From: Agrobacterium tumefaciens
GTDB lineage: Bacteria; Pseudomonadota; Alphaproteobacteria; Rhizobiales; Rhizobiaceae
Direction of reading: 5' to 3'
Length of the DNA stretch: 64,000 nucleotides
Assembly (NCBI RefSeq): GCF_013337285.1
Contig: NZ_SUPW01000004.1
Location: 124,001-188,000 of the forward strand
How positions within the stretch are numbered: the stretch's first letter is position 1; each line of letters begins with the position of its first letter. Under the pieces are notes generated by a model. The model saw only the letters and a program-made list of their open reading frames with translations, was not told the origin of the DNA and searched no databases. Both the position numbers and the translations under genes were made by a program. This document shows, one piece after another, positions 44,352 to 52,463 of the stretch.

Positions 44352-44801
44352 ATGGCCCAGTTCGACAATAACCGTCAGCGTCTTTTCGTTCCTGCTGTCG
44401 CACCGCTTTACAATTCGACGCATGATCTGGTGGAGACCATTCTGCGCGTCGCGGCGGGTGTTCTTCTTGTCACCCATGGTTTCGGCAAGATCGCCAACCC
44501 TTTCGGGGCGGTCGGCATGGTAGAAAGCCTTGGCTTTTATCCAGGCGTGTTCTGGTCGCCGCTTCTGGCCGCCACAGAGTTTTTCGGCGGCATTCTGGTG
44601 GCGATCGGTCTCTTCACGCGGCCTGCGTCCTTCGCGGCGATGATCGTCCTTTTGGTGACGGTCTATTTTCACGGCATCGTAAAGGCGGAGGGTCTGGGCG
44701 GCGCAGAAAAGTCGATCCTCTGGGCAGCAATCTTCCTGTTTTTCGCCGTTCGTGGCGGCAATCTGCATTCCGTCGACGCAAAACTGTCTCGGGAATTTTA
44801 A
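44352..44801 (+). CDS. DoxX family membrane protein
   Basis: 149-residue inner-membrane protein with four hydrophobic segments. The ATG at 44352 has GGAG seven bases upstream; the frame is open to 44205 without support. The core ETILRVAAGVLLVTHGFGKIANPFGAVGMVESLGFYPGVFWSPLLAATEFFGGILVAIGLFTRPA is the DoxX signature. Members are linked to redox or quinone-related membrane functions; the exact role here is unknown. A GC-rich hairpin at 44809-44838 follows. Confidence 0.87.
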   Translation: MAQFDNNRQRLFVPAVAPLYNSTHDLVETILRVAAGVLLVTHGFGKIANPFGAVGMVESLGFYPGVFWSPLLAATEFFGGILVAIGLFTRPASFAAMIVLLVTVYFHGIVKAEGLGGAEKSILWAAIFLFFAVRGGNLHSVDAKLSREF

Positions 44802-44808
44802 GGATTAC

Positions 44809-44838
44809 CGGCGGGGCTTGCCTAACATCGCCCCGCCG
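44809..44838 (+). terminator. Probable terminator after the DoxX gene
   Basis: CGGCGGGGC (44809-44817) pairs with GCCCCGCCG (44830-44838). The T-content behind it is poor (TCGTTTC), so termination may be partial. Confidence 0.5.
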
Positions 44839-44936
44839 TCGTTTCATGCCTCTTGAAAATCCGTTTTTCTCGTGGTGAAGCTTGGATTTGATCGGCAACT
44901 TCGCCGATTGGGTTTCCGCCATCATCAAGAGGCTGC

Positions 44937-45635
44937 ATGCGCGTTGTAATTATCGAAAATATGGCGGGCACACCGCACGGACAACTCGGCGTCGCACTGG
45001 AAAAGGCGGGCGCGGAAACGCACATCATCCGCGCCTATGCGGGTGAGCCTCTTCCCGTCAGTGCCGGTGAGCATGATGCGCTCATCGTTCTGGGCGGTGA
45101 GCAGAATGCTCTTGATGACGCGCTTTACCCCTATCTTCCAGACCTTGCGCTTTTGATGAAAGCCTTTGGCGATGCCGATAAGGCCGTGATGGGTGTGTGC
45201 CTTGGCAGCCAGCTGCTGGCGCGCGCCTATGGGGGAGAAAATATTCTCGCCGGCCCACCTGAATTCGGCTGGGAAGATGTATCGCTGACGGAAGATGGTG
45301 CGTCCGATCCTTTATTGGCGGGGCTGGATGAAATATTCCCGATTTTTCAGTGGCATCGCGATACGTTTACCCTTCCGCCGGGCGCGATACGGCTGGCAAC
45401 CAATGAAGCGACGCAAAATCAGGCCTTCCGTCTAGGTCGGGCGGTTTATGGCACCCAGTTCCATTTCGAAGCATCCACAGCCGTGGTGGATAGCTGGTGC
45501 GAGGCCTTTCCGGCATCGGTCGAAAAAATGGCGCCCGGCTGGCTGGAAAAATACAGCGACCATCGCGGCGCGCGCGCAGATATGGCTGACGCAGCTGGTC
45601 TGGAAATTGCATGCGCCTGGGTGGGGCTCATTTAA
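44937..45635 (+). CDS. Class I glutamine amidotransferase-like protein
   Basis: 232 residues of the GATase1/GMP-synthase amidotransferase fold. Nucleophile Cys88 in GVCLGSQLLA, and His176/Glu178 in TQFHFEAS complete the triad. The oxyanion-region VLGGEQNALDD near 51-61 fits. No synthase domain is attached, so it probably acts alone as a glutaminase or gamma-glutamyl hydrolase, for instance on gamma-glutamyl compounds. The target is not evident. Confidence 0.85.
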   Translation: MRVVIIENMAGTPHGQLGVALEKAGAETHIIRAYAGEPLPVSAGEHDALIVLGGEQNALDDALYPYLPDLALLMKAFGDADKAVMGVCLGSQLLARAYGGENILAGPPEFGWEDVSLTEDGASDPLLAGLDEIFPIFQWHRDTFTLPPGAIRLATNEATQNQAFRLGRAVYGTQFHFEASTAVVDSWCEAFPASVEKMAPGWLEKYSDHRGARADMADAAGLEIACAWVGLI

Positions 45636-45718
45636 GCGGATTATTTTCGTTGTTAACATGACCTAGGCGATCAAGGTTGCGATCGTTTCACCATCATCAC
45701 CAAGGAGATGTGAAGAAC

Positions 45719-45907
45719 ATGTACAAATTTGAGATTTATCAGGACAAGGCCGGCGAATATCGCTTCCGCTTCAAGGCATCCAACGGTGAAACGATGTTCT
45801 CGTCGGAAGGATACAAGGCCAAGGCCTCGGCGGTTCATGCGATCGAGTCGATCAAGAAAAACTCCCCCGGTGCCGATACCGTTGATTTGAGCACCATGAC
45901 GGCCTGA
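45719..45907 (+). CDS. DUF1508 (YegP-like) small protein
   Basis: 62 residues beginning MYKFEIYQDKAGEYRFRFKASNGETMFSSEGYKAKASAVHAIESIKKNSPGADTVDL, a single YegP/DUF1508 repeat (E. coli YegP has two). AAGGAG lies 11 bases before the ATG. Cytoplasmic; function unknown. Alone, with inverted repeat CCTGCCA/TGGCAGG downstream at about 45940-45971. Confidence 0.85.
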   Translation: MYKFEIYQDKAGEYRFRFKASNGETMFSSEGYKAKASAVHAIESIKKNSPGADTVDLSTMTA

Positions 45908-46085
45908 TCCTCGCCGCCTTGTGAGAACTCGAAGCATTTTGCCTGCCAGAAATGACAGGCGCATTGGCAGGTGCCGGCGTAAAGATAAGATTCAGTCTTT
46001 TTTGATAATCTTCCGTTAGCAATTGTATTTCGAGGTCTCCGGGCGGCGTTTGAGTGCCCCCGATTTGTTTTGCGTACGGGTTCTC

Positions 46086-47192
46086 ATGCGATCATCGGCT
46101 GTGCCAGCACTTTTCTTCGGTTGCCTTTTGTTAGGTGGCTGCACCAGTTCCGGGCCGGAAAGCCTGGTGGCTGGCTTGCCTTCGAAGGAGACGACGAGTT
46201 CGGTCACGCCGTCGGCACCCGTGCCGCAGGCAAGTGTCGGCACGCAGGCCATCACCGCCCAGCCACGGCAGGAAGTGTTGGCATGGGGCGGGCCGGTGCC
46301 TGAAGAGCCCAAAGCCTTTTCCGCCGTCACGCCAAAAGCATCCCTGCTTCAGAATGCGCCCGAAATTGGCTTGCCAGCACAGTCACAGGCGGGAATGGTG
46401 CGGCCGGCGGAGCGCCCGATGGTTCGCGAAATGGAGCGTCCGGTGCAATTGGCCATGGCAGCCGCCCCGGCAGCAGGCGCTGGCGCACAAATCCGCTCGC
46501 GTATTTTCCGCTCCAGTTTCAGCGATGCCAAGCCAATCAATTTCGGCCGCGTTCAGCCGCGCCATTTTCAGGTTCACGGCGTGGATGTATCCCGCTGGCA
46601 GGCAAATATAAATTGGCCGCAGCTGCGCACTCGCGGCGCCAATTTCGCCTTCATCAAGGCGACGGATGGCGGTGATCATCTTGACCCGATGTTCCGCACC
46701 AACTGGCAGCGTGCGAAAGAAGCAGGCATCCGCCGCGGCGCCTACCACTTCTTTTATTGGTGCCGCTCGGCCAGCGAGCAGGCGGACTGGTTCATTCGCA
46801 ATGTGCCGCGCGATCCCGATGCGCTGCCACCTGTCATCGACGTGGAATATAATGGCGAGTCGAGCTGCAAGATGCGCCATTCCCGTGAGCGCGTGCTGGA
46901 AAAGATGCGCGTCTTCATGACCAAGCTTGAGCGCCATTATGGACAGCGGCCGATCATTTATACGGCGCCTGATTTTTATAAGGACAATCTCACCGGCGAA
47001 TTCCAGGATTATCCCTTCTGGCTGCGCGCCGTCGCCCAGCATCCGTCCGTGGTCTATCCCGGTCGTAAGTGGCTGTTCTGGCAATATTCCGGCTCCGGCC
47101 TGTCGCATGGTGTCGATGGCCGTATCGATCTCAATGTCTTCAACGGCAGCGAAGACGCATGGCATCGCTGGATCGACCGCCGTTCAAGCTGA
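46086..47192 (+). CDS. GH25 family lysozyme, lipoprotein
   Basis: Predicted muramidase that cleaves the MurNAc-GlcNAc bond. 368 residues from the ATG at 46086, which gives a lipoprotein signal (ALFFGCLLLGGC, lipid-modified Cys near 19). A low-complexity linker (20-155) is followed by the GH25 barrel: HGVDVSRWQANINWPQLRTRGANFAFIKATDGGDHLDPMF, GAYHFFYWCRSASEQADWFI and PPVIDVEYNG, which holds the catalytic acidic residues. WLFWQYSGSG near the end is also typical. Likely an anchored wall-remodelling enzyme. Confidence 0.9.
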   Translation: MRSSAVPALFFGCLLLGGCTSSGPESLVAGLPSKETTSSVTPSAPVPQASVGTQAITAQPRQEVLAWGGPVPEEPKAFSAVTPKASLLQNAPEIGLPAQSQAGMVRPAERPMVREMERPVQLAMAAAPAAGAGAQIRSRIFRSSFSDAKPINFGRVQPRHFQVHGVDVSRWQANINWPQLRTRGANFAFIKATDGGDHLDPMFRTNWQRAKEAGIRRGAYHFFYWCRSASEQADWFIRNVPRDPDALPPVIDVEYNGESSCKMRHSRERVLEKMRVFMTKLERHYGQRPIIYTAPDFYKDNLTGEFQDYPFWLRAVAQHPSVVYPGRKWLFWQYSGSGLSHGVDGRIDLNVFNGSEDAWHRWIDRRSS

Positions 47193-47204
47193 TCCGGGTG
47201 GGCG

Positions 47205-48080
47205 TCAGCGCGCGAATTTTCTGGCACCCGCAACGCACAGCACCACCACAAGCGTAACTCCGATCATGGCAGGGCTCACCTCCTCATGCAGCAGGGTTGC
47301 TGCAAGCACCAGCCCGAAGAACGGCTGCAGCAATTGCAACTGACCCACAGCGGCAATACCGCCGAGCGCCAGTCCGCGATACCAGAAGATGAAGCCGATC
47401 AGCATGCTGAACAGCGAGACATAGGCAAGGCCGCCCCAGGCCTGCGGATCGATTCCGGCAAGTGTTTCCGGTCCGGTGAAAAAGGCAAGCGGCAGCATCA
47501 CCGGCAGCGAGAGAACGAGTGCCCAGGAGATGACCTGCCAGCCGCCCAGCTTACGCGACAGAGCGGCGCCCTCGGCATAACCCAGCCCGCAGACGACAAT
47601 CGCGCCCAGCATCAGGAGATCGCCGGCAAGCGAAGCCCCAACTCCGGCTGAAAGCGAGTTCGACAGTGAAAAACCTGCCACGAGAGCACTGCCCAGGCAG
47701 GAAAACAGCCAGAAGGCGGGGCGGGGACGTTCACCACCGCGCAACACGGCGAAGACTGCGGTTGCGAGCGGCAATAGCCCGACGAAGACGATGGAATGCG
47801 CTGATGTCACGTGCCGCAGTGCCAGCGCCGTCAAAAGCGGAAACCCCACCACCACACCGAACGAGACGATGAAAAGCGATGTCATATCGTTACGTGCCGG
47901 GCGTTTTTGCTGGAACAGCAACAGCAGGGCAAGCGCCAGAATGCCGGCAATGCTGGCCCGGGCAACAGTCAGGAACACCGGATCGAAATCCGTCACTGCA
48001 AGACGCGTGGCCGGCAGCGAACCGCTGAATATCACTACGCCGATTAGGCCGTTCAGCCAGCCGCTTGTCGTCTTGTCCAT
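47205..48080 (-). CDS. DMT superfamily (EamA) transporter
   Basis: 291-residue ten-helix transporter. The ATG at 48080 is chosen because AGGAG stands seven bases upstream; another ATG lies 15 bp before it. Two EamA domains, the first starting NGLIGVVIFSGSLPATRLAVTDFDPVFLTVARA, the second from about residue 150. Divergent from a MocR-type regulator, a common pairing in which the regulator controls an amino-acid, amine or vitamin exporter. Confidence 0.87.
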   Translation of the reverse strand: MDKTTSGWLNGLIGVVIFSGSLPATRLAVTDFDPVFLTVARASIAGILALALLLLFQQKRPARNDMTSLFIVSFGVVVGFPLLTALALRHVTSAHSIVFVGLLPLATAVFAVLRGGERPRPAFWLFSCLGSALVAGFSLSNSLSAGVGASLAGDLLMLGAIVVCGLGYAEGAALSRKLGGWQVISWALVLSLPVMLPLAFFTGPETLAGIDPQAWGGLAYVSLFSMLIGFIFWYRGLALGGIAAVGQLQLLQPFFGLVLAATLLHEEVSPAMIGVTLVVVLCVAGARKFAR

Positions 48081-48133
48081 TGTCATCTCCTGCATTTTGT
48101 TTTTCTTGATCCGGAACGGCTGGCAGGAACAGC

Positions 48134-48163
48134 AACAGTCGTATACAATTTGAAGAAACTGTT
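48134..48163. promoter_or_regulatory. Inverted repeat AACAGT-N18-ACTGTT in the EamA/MocR divergent region
   Basis: AACAGT (48134-48139) and ACTGTT (48158-48163) flank a TATACAAT element (48142-48149) and abut the ATG of the MocR gene. The spacing and position suit a regulator covering its own promoter. Confidence 0.35.
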
Positions 48164-49627
48164 ATGGTTGATGGCCCGGTACGGATGGAGAGCGGTTTGA
48201 ACGAGCAGGTTGTTCCCGTCACGCGCATGGGGCCCGGAACACGCATAGAAAAGGTGATGGCGAGTATCCGCCAGCGCATCGCCTCACGCAGCCTCGTGCC
48301 GGGCGCACGTTTGCCTTCGGTGCGGGCGCTGGCAAAGACGATGCAGGTTTCCACCTCCACCGTTGTCGAGGCCTATGACCGTCTGGTGGCGGATGGCACA
48401 ATAGGTTCGCGTCCGGGCTCCGGGTTTTTCGTGGCCGGTCCGCTTGCACCCCTGTCGCTCGCTGATATCGAGCCGCGGCTTGATAGGGCGGTGGATCCCT
48501 TGTGGGTGTCCCGGCAGGCGCTGGATGAGGCCTCGGTCCTTGCCAAGCCCGGTTGCGGCTGGCTTCCCGCATCTTGGATGCCGGAAGAAGCACTGCGACG
48601 GGCGATGCGGGGGCTTGCCCGTGCGGATACTGCCCTGCTGACGGACTATGCGAGCCCCATGGGGCTGCTGCAACTTCGCCAGCTTCTGTCGCGCAGGCTT
48701 GCGGAACACGGGGTACAGGCGGGCACCGGCCAGATCATGCTTACCGATTCCGGTACGCAGGCGATCGATCTTCTCTGCCGTTTCCTGCTGCAGCCGGGGG
48801 ATGCGGTGATTGTCGACGATCCCTGTTATTTCAATTTCCATGCGCTGCTGCGCGCGCATCGCGTCAGGGTCATCGGCGTGCCTTACACTCCAACTGGGCC
48901 GGACCTGCCGCTGTTCGAGCAGGCGCTGAAAGAACACCAGCCGCGTCTTTATATTACCAATTCCGCGATCCATAATCCGACAAGCGCCAGACTTTCCGCC
49001 GTTACCGCCCATCGGCTGCTGATGCTGGCTGAACAGGCGGGACTGACCATCATCGAGGATGATATTTTTGCCGATTTCGAAACACAGGCGGCACCACGGC
49101 TGGCTGCTTTCGATGGTCTCAACCGTGTTGTCCAGATCGGCAGCTTTTCAAAAACCCTGTCGGCGTCCGTGCGGTGCGGTTTCATCGCGGCACCTCTGGC
49201 ATGGGTGGAAGCACTGACCGACCTCAAGATCGCCACCGCTTTCGGCGGAGCGCATTTTTCAGCGGCGCTGGTGCTGTCGCTTTTGACGGATGGCAGTTAT
49301 CGCAGGCATGTCGACGCACTTCGACTGCGTCTTGCGGCGGCAATGCCGGAGGCGGCGGCGCGTCTGAAGGCGATTGGTTGCGTGCCCTGGATCGAGCCGC
49401 AGGCGGGCATGTTTTTATGGTGCCGCCTGCCGGACGGAGTGGATGCGGGCGATGTGGCGCGCCGCGCGCTTGCGCAGCAGGTGGTGCTGGCACCCGGCAA
49501 TGTCTTCAGCTCCTCGCAGAATGCATCCAGTTTCATGCGTTTCAACGTATCGCAAATGGGCAGCCCGCAGATCATGACGGTGCTGGCGGATGCGCTCCGG
49601 GAGGCGGCCGATCACCGCCCGTCCTGA
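48164..49627 (+). CDS. MocR family regulator: GntR DNA-binding domain fused to a PLP aminotransferase fold
   Basis: 487 residues. N-terminal GntR winged helix at about 25-90 (IRQRIASRSLVPGARLPSVRALAKTMQVSTSTVVEAYDRLVADGTI), then an aminotransferase class I/II domain with the PLP lysine in IGSFSKTLSASVRCGFI and VDDPCYFNF. Such proteins sense pyridoxal phosphate or an amino compound. The start could also be one of several ATGs downstream (for example 48185). Divergent from the EamA transporter, its probable target. Confidence 0.88.
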   Translation: MVDGPVRMESGLNEQVVPVTRMGPGTRIEKVMASIRQRIASRSLVPGARLPSVRALAKTMQVSTSTVVEAYDRLVADGTIGSRPGSGFFVAGPLAPLSLADIEPRLDRAVDPLWVSRQALDEASVLAKPGCGWLPASWMPEEALRRAMRGLARADTALLTDYASPMGLLQLRQLLSRRLAEHGVQAGTGQIMLTDSGTQAIDLLCRFLLQPGDAVIVDDPCYFNFHALLRAHRVRVIGVPYTPTGPDLPLFEQALKEHQPRLYITNSAIHNPTSARLSAVTAHRLLMLAEQAGLTIIEDDIFADFETQAAPRLAAFDGLNRVVQIGSFSKTLSASVRCGFIAAPLAWVEALTDLKIATAFGGAHFSAALVLSLLTDGSYRRHVDALRLRLAAAMPEAAARLKAIGCVPWIEPQAGMFLWCRLPDGVDAGDVARRALAQQVVLAPGNVFSSSQNASSFMRFNVSQMGSPQIMTVLADALREAADHRPS

Positions 49628-49698
49628 AGGCTTAGGGATGAATCGGAACAAAATCGCGTGAACGCCGTTTTCTCCGCAGAGTGAAGAGGAGAAATACC

Positions 49699-50016
49699 AT
49701 GACATTCGATCCCAACAACCCGCGCCCGGACCGTGATCTTCGTCCGGAACTGAATATCAGCAATGAACCGCGTGCCCGCACGTCCTCGTCCTGGGTACCG
49801 TGGCTGGCGATCATCGTCGTCGTCCTGGTGGGCGTTTTCGCGTGGTCGCAGATGAGCGGCCCGACCACTGATCCGGCCACGACATCGTCCACCACGCCGC
49901 CCGCGGCCACGGATCAGGCACCGGCACCGATGACACCGACCGCCCCGGCAACGCCGCCGGCAAACAACACGGCCCCGGCAAGCCCGAATACGGGTGGCAC
50001 TCAGACCCAGCCATAA
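49699..50016 (+). CDS. Single-pass membrane protein with Pro/Ala/Thr-rich tail
   Basis: 105 residues from the ATG at 49699 (AGGAG upstream; the frame also reads from 49681). A cytoplasmic N-terminal 37 residues (MTFDPNNPRPDRDLRPELN), one helix WVPWLAIIVVVLVGVFAW at about 38-55, then a low-complexity tail of Thr, Pro, Ala and Asn to the end. No known domain. Similar small proteins are common in Rhizobiaceae but their role is unknown. A terminator follows at 50034. Confidence 0.7.
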   Translation: MTFDPNNPRPDRDLRPELNISNEPRARTSSSWVPWLAIIVVVLVGVFAWSQMSGPTTDPATTSSTTPPAATDQAPAPMTPTAPATPPANNTAPASPNTGGTQTQP

Positions 50017-50033
50017 TGGGCTGACTGACATGA

Positions 50034-50066
50034 AAAAACCGTCTGCCTTCGGGCAGGCGGTTTTTT
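50034..50066. terminator. Bidirectional Rho-independent terminator
   Basis: CCGTCTGCC (50039-50047) pairs with GGCAGGCGG (50052-50060) through a TTCG loop, with an A-run before and TTTTTT after. It separates the plus-strand small membrane protein from the minus-strand Rrf2 gene. Confidence 0.9.
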
Positions 50067-50090
50067 CGTGGGTGCAATCAGCTTTCGCCT

Positions 50091-50549
50091 TTAAAGCTGC
50101 TCCATCGCCGAGGGGTTATTGGACACTCTTGACCAGCGGGCGATCGATTCTTCCGCCAGCGCCGCAAGCGTTATGCTTCCAAAACGCGACAGGAGAATGG
50201 TTTCCGCCTCGTTCATGGCGTCGAAAAGGGCTGCGTTGACGGCCTGTTCGATAACGCAGTTCGGATTGTCGCCCGCCAGCCCGATGGAAAACAGCTCCGG
50301 TGTGCCGAGCGCCCGGTAAATATCAAGCAGCGTGATCTCGCTGAGCGGCCGCGCCAGAACCCACCCGCCGCCATGGCCTTTTTCCGATGAGACATAACCA
50401 TGCTCCCGCAGGCCCGCCATGGTCCTGCGCACCACCACAGGATTGGTCTGCAGCATGGCCGCGATGCTTTCAGAGGTGGCCGCTCTCTCGTGTTTTTCCA
50501 TATGGATCAGAATATGCAGCACCCTTGAAAGGCGCGTGTCGTGTCTCAT
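50091..50549 (-). CDS. Rrf2 family transcriptional regulator
   Basis: 152 residues from the ATG at 50549. The winged-helix part reads DTRLSRVLHILIHMEKHERAATSESIAAMLQTNPVVVRRTMAGLREHGYVSSEKGHGGGWVLARP, the Rrf2 pattern. There is only one cysteine in the region where RirA or IscR carry three (NPNCVIEQAV), so an iron-sulphur cluster is unlikely; this resembles the YwnA/Hyp-type branch that responds to thiol or electrophile stress. Divergent from the flavoprotein at 50703, with duplicated operators between. Confidence 0.87.
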   Translation of the reverse strand: MRHDTRLSRVLHILIHMEKHERAATSESIAAMLQTNPVVVRRTMAGLREHGYVSSEKGHGGGWVLARPLSEITLLDIYRALGTPELFSIGLAGDNPNCVIEQAVNAALFDAMNEAETILLSRFGSITLAALAEESIARWSRVSNNPSAMEQL

Positions 50550-50593
50550 TGCGCAAGCCCATTTGTTTTTCGCAACGCTATCAGTTTCGAATT

Positions 50594-50616
50594 GACGTAA
50601 CAATATAAGTTGCGTG
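50594..50616. promoter_or_regulatory. Operator copy 1 of the Rrf2/flavoprotein region
   Basis: Contains ACGTAACAATATAAGT followed by TGCGTGA. It shares 16 consecutive bases with copy 2, whose start is 41 bp further on (about four helical turns), on the same face of the DNA. Confidence 0.65.
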
Positions 50617-50619
50617 ACC

Positions 50620-50650
50620 CTTGACTCGAAAAATCACGTAACAATATAAG
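50620..50650 (+). promoter_or_regulatory. Promoter of the flavoprotein gene
   Basis: CTTGAC (50620-50625) is a good rhizobial -35 element; TATAAG (50645-50650) lies 19 bp after it, or CAATAT (50642-50647) 16 bp after it. The -10 element is inside operator copy 2, so binding there would block transcription. Confidence 0.5.
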
Positions 50651-50658
50651 TATCGTGA
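50634..50658. promoter_or_regulatory. Operator copy 2 of the Rrf2/flavoprotein region
   Basis: TCACG at the left end and CGTGA at the right end make an inverted repeat around TAACAATATAAGTAT. Together with copy 1 it is the likely binding site of the divergent Rrf2 regulator. Confidence 0.65.
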
Positions 50659-50702
50659 AAATGAACGGGCGCTTCTGCCCGGTCCTGAACGATAGGTGCA
50701 TC

Positions 50703-51590
50703 ATGAAATTCGACGTCATCATCATCGGCGGCAGTTATGCCGGTCTCTCCGCCGCCCTGCAGCTGGGCCGCGCCAGAAAGAACGTTCTCGTTGTGGATGC
50801 CGGTAAAAGAAGGAACCGTTTTGCCAGCCATTCCCACGGTTTTCTTGGTCAGGATGGCAAAGCGCCGGGCGAGATCGTCGCCGAAGCGCGCCGGCAGATC
50901 GAGCGCTACAAGACAATTGAGTGGGCGGAAGGCAGTGTGACCGATGTCGAGGGGTCTTCTGGCGATTTCGTCGTCGAGATCGACGGTCGCCGCCGCGAAA
51001 GTGCTGCCCGGCTCATCCTTGCCATGGGCGTTACCGATGAGCTGCCGGATATAGCCGGGCTGAAAGAGCGCTGGGGTTCTTCGGTCTTTCATTGCCCCTA
51101 TTGCCATGGCTACGAACTCGATCAGGGGAAAATCGGCGTCATTGCCGCTTCACCCATGGCTCTTCATCACGCCCTGATGCTGCCGGACTGGGGTGAGACG
51201 ACCTTCTTTACCAATGGCATATTCGTACCGGATGAGGATCAGGCCGCACTTCTGTCCGCTCGCGGTGTCCGCTTGGAAAAAGATCGTATCGCGGAAATTG
51301 CCGGGCATGCGGATGTCGTTCTGGCCGACGGAAGCAACATTGCGCTGGCTGGTCTTTTCACCCAGCCGAAACTGCGGATTACCTCGGACTGGATCGGAAA
51401 ACTCGGCTGCTCAGTGGAGGAGGGTCCCATGGGATCGAGCATTGTAACTGACGCCATGAAACAGACCACCGCCCGCGGCGTCTTTGCCTGCGGTGATGTC
51501 GCAAGACCGGCTGGCTCGGTCGCCCTTGCGGTGGGAGACGGTGCCATGGCAGGTGCGGCGGCTCACCGGTCGATCCTGTTTCCAGAGTGA
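50703..51590 (+). CDS. NAD(P)/FAD-dependent oxidoreductase, thioredoxin-reductase-like
   Basis: 295-residue flavoprotein. FAD motif IIIGGSYAGLSAALQLGRA at about 6-24, the redox-type CxxC in FHCPYCHGYE near 134, and the C-terminal ACGDVARPAGSVALAVGDGAMAG typical of thioredoxin reductases. The second dinucleotide fold (GKIGVIAASPMALHHALML) lacks the classic GxGxxG, so NADPH use is uncertain. The ATG at 50703 is chosen; the frame is open to 50655, which lies in the operator. Regulated by the divergent Rrf2 protein by inference. Confidence 0.85.
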   Translation: MKFDVIIIGGSYAGLSAALQLGRARKNVLVVDAGKRRNRFASHSHGFLGQDGKAPGEIVAEARRQIERYKTIEWAEGSVTDVEGSSGDFVVEIDGRRRESAARLILAMGVTDELPDIAGLKERWGSSVFHCPYCHGYELDQGKIGVIAASPMALHHALMLPDWGETTFFTNGIFVPDEDQAALLSARGVRLEKDRIAEIAGHADVVLADGSNIALAGLFTQPKLRITSDWIGKLGCSVEEGPMGSSIVTDAMKQTTARGVFACGDVARPAGSVALAVGDGAMAGAAAHRSILFPE

Positions 51591-52463
51591 TCAGCTGGAG
51601 GTGAGGCTCAGCCAGCGCCCGGGCGGCATGCCGAAAGCATTCTTGAAATGCCGGGTGAAATGCGCCTGATCCGCGAACCCGCAGGCAAATGCCGTTTCAG
51701 CAAGGCTGGCGCCGGCCCGCATCATCTCCTTGCATTTTTGCAGTCGCCGCATGATGAGATAACGATGCGGGCTGGTTCCCAGCAGGCCGCGGAAATGCCG
51801 GAAGAGCGTAAAGCGGTCGAGCCCGCTTATTCGCTCCAGTTCCTCTGAACCGACAGTGTCGGCGCTGTTCTCCAGCAGATAGTCCCGACACCGCAAAACG
51901 GCGGCGTGATCAATCCGTTTAATGGTTGTAGCGCTACCGTTCGAATGTTTGGAAAGCAGATCCGCCAGTCTCGATTGCCAGTCGGTCAGGAGCAGATTGT
52001 CCGGCTCGCTTTCGAGATTGCCCAACGCCTCGATCAGACATTGCCGGAACGCGGGGTCCTCGATGATGGGATTTCTTGCAAAGGGCAGCGCCTGATATCC
52101 CGCCTGCGCGATTTTTTCCGGCGGAAGATAGAGCATGCGGTAGCGCAGGCCTTCATCCGTGCCTGCGCCGCCATCGTGCACTTCGTCGGGATGCAGCACG
52201 ATGACATTTCCCGGCATGCTGAAATGCGAGGTGCCGCGATAGGAAAAGGTCTGGACCCCGGAAAGCGTGACGCCGAGCGCATAGGTGTCATGGCGATGCG
52301 GCGCATAGGCGTTGCCATGAAAGCGCGCTTCGATGCGTTCTATGCCCTCGCTTGCCGGCGCCTGCACGATCCCCTCGAATTTGCACGAACGTTCAAGATC
52401 GATGATGCGCGAAGGGTCTAGGGTTGCTTCTCTTTCGTAACCACAGCCAGATTGAGTTTGCAT
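51591..52463 (-). CDS. AraC family transcriptional regulator
   Basis: About 290 residues from the ATG at 52463. N-terminal AraC-type cupin sensing domain (FHGNAYAPHRHDTYALGVTLSGVQTFSYRG) and C-terminal double helix-turn-helix (ISGLDRFTLFRHFRGLLGTSPHRYLIMRRLQKCKEMMRAGASLAETAFACGFADQAHFTRHFKNAFGMPPGRW). The chosen start shares the bases CATG with the start of the divergent DUF2000 gene, which leaves no promoter space; the true start could lie slightly downstream. Frame stays open to 52604 across the neighbour. Confidence 0.82.
   Translation of the reverse strand: MQTQSGCGYEREATLDPSRIIDLERSCKFEGIVQAPASEGIERIEARFHGNAYAPHRHDTYALGVTLSGVQTFSYRGTSHFSMPGNVIVLHPDEVHDGGAGTDEGLRYRMLYLPPEKIAQAGYQALPFARNPIIEDPAFRQCLIEALGNLESEPDNLLLTDWQSRLADLLSKHSNGSATTIKRIDHAAVLRCRDYLLENSADTVGSEELERISGLDRFTLFRHFRGLLGTSPHRYLIMRRLQKCKEMMRAGASLAETAFACGFADQAHFTRHFKNAFGMPPGRWLSLTSS

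Noticed and set aside
45940..45975. Inverted repeat CCTGCCA/TGGCAGG after the DUF1508 gene as a terminator
   Set aside because: No T-run follows and the loop is long; left only as a remark in the gene entry.
50594..50658. The repeated 25-bp units as the start of a CRISPR or satellite array
   Set aside because: There are only two copies with a 16 bp gap, located between divergent genes and overlapping a promoter; operators explain them better.
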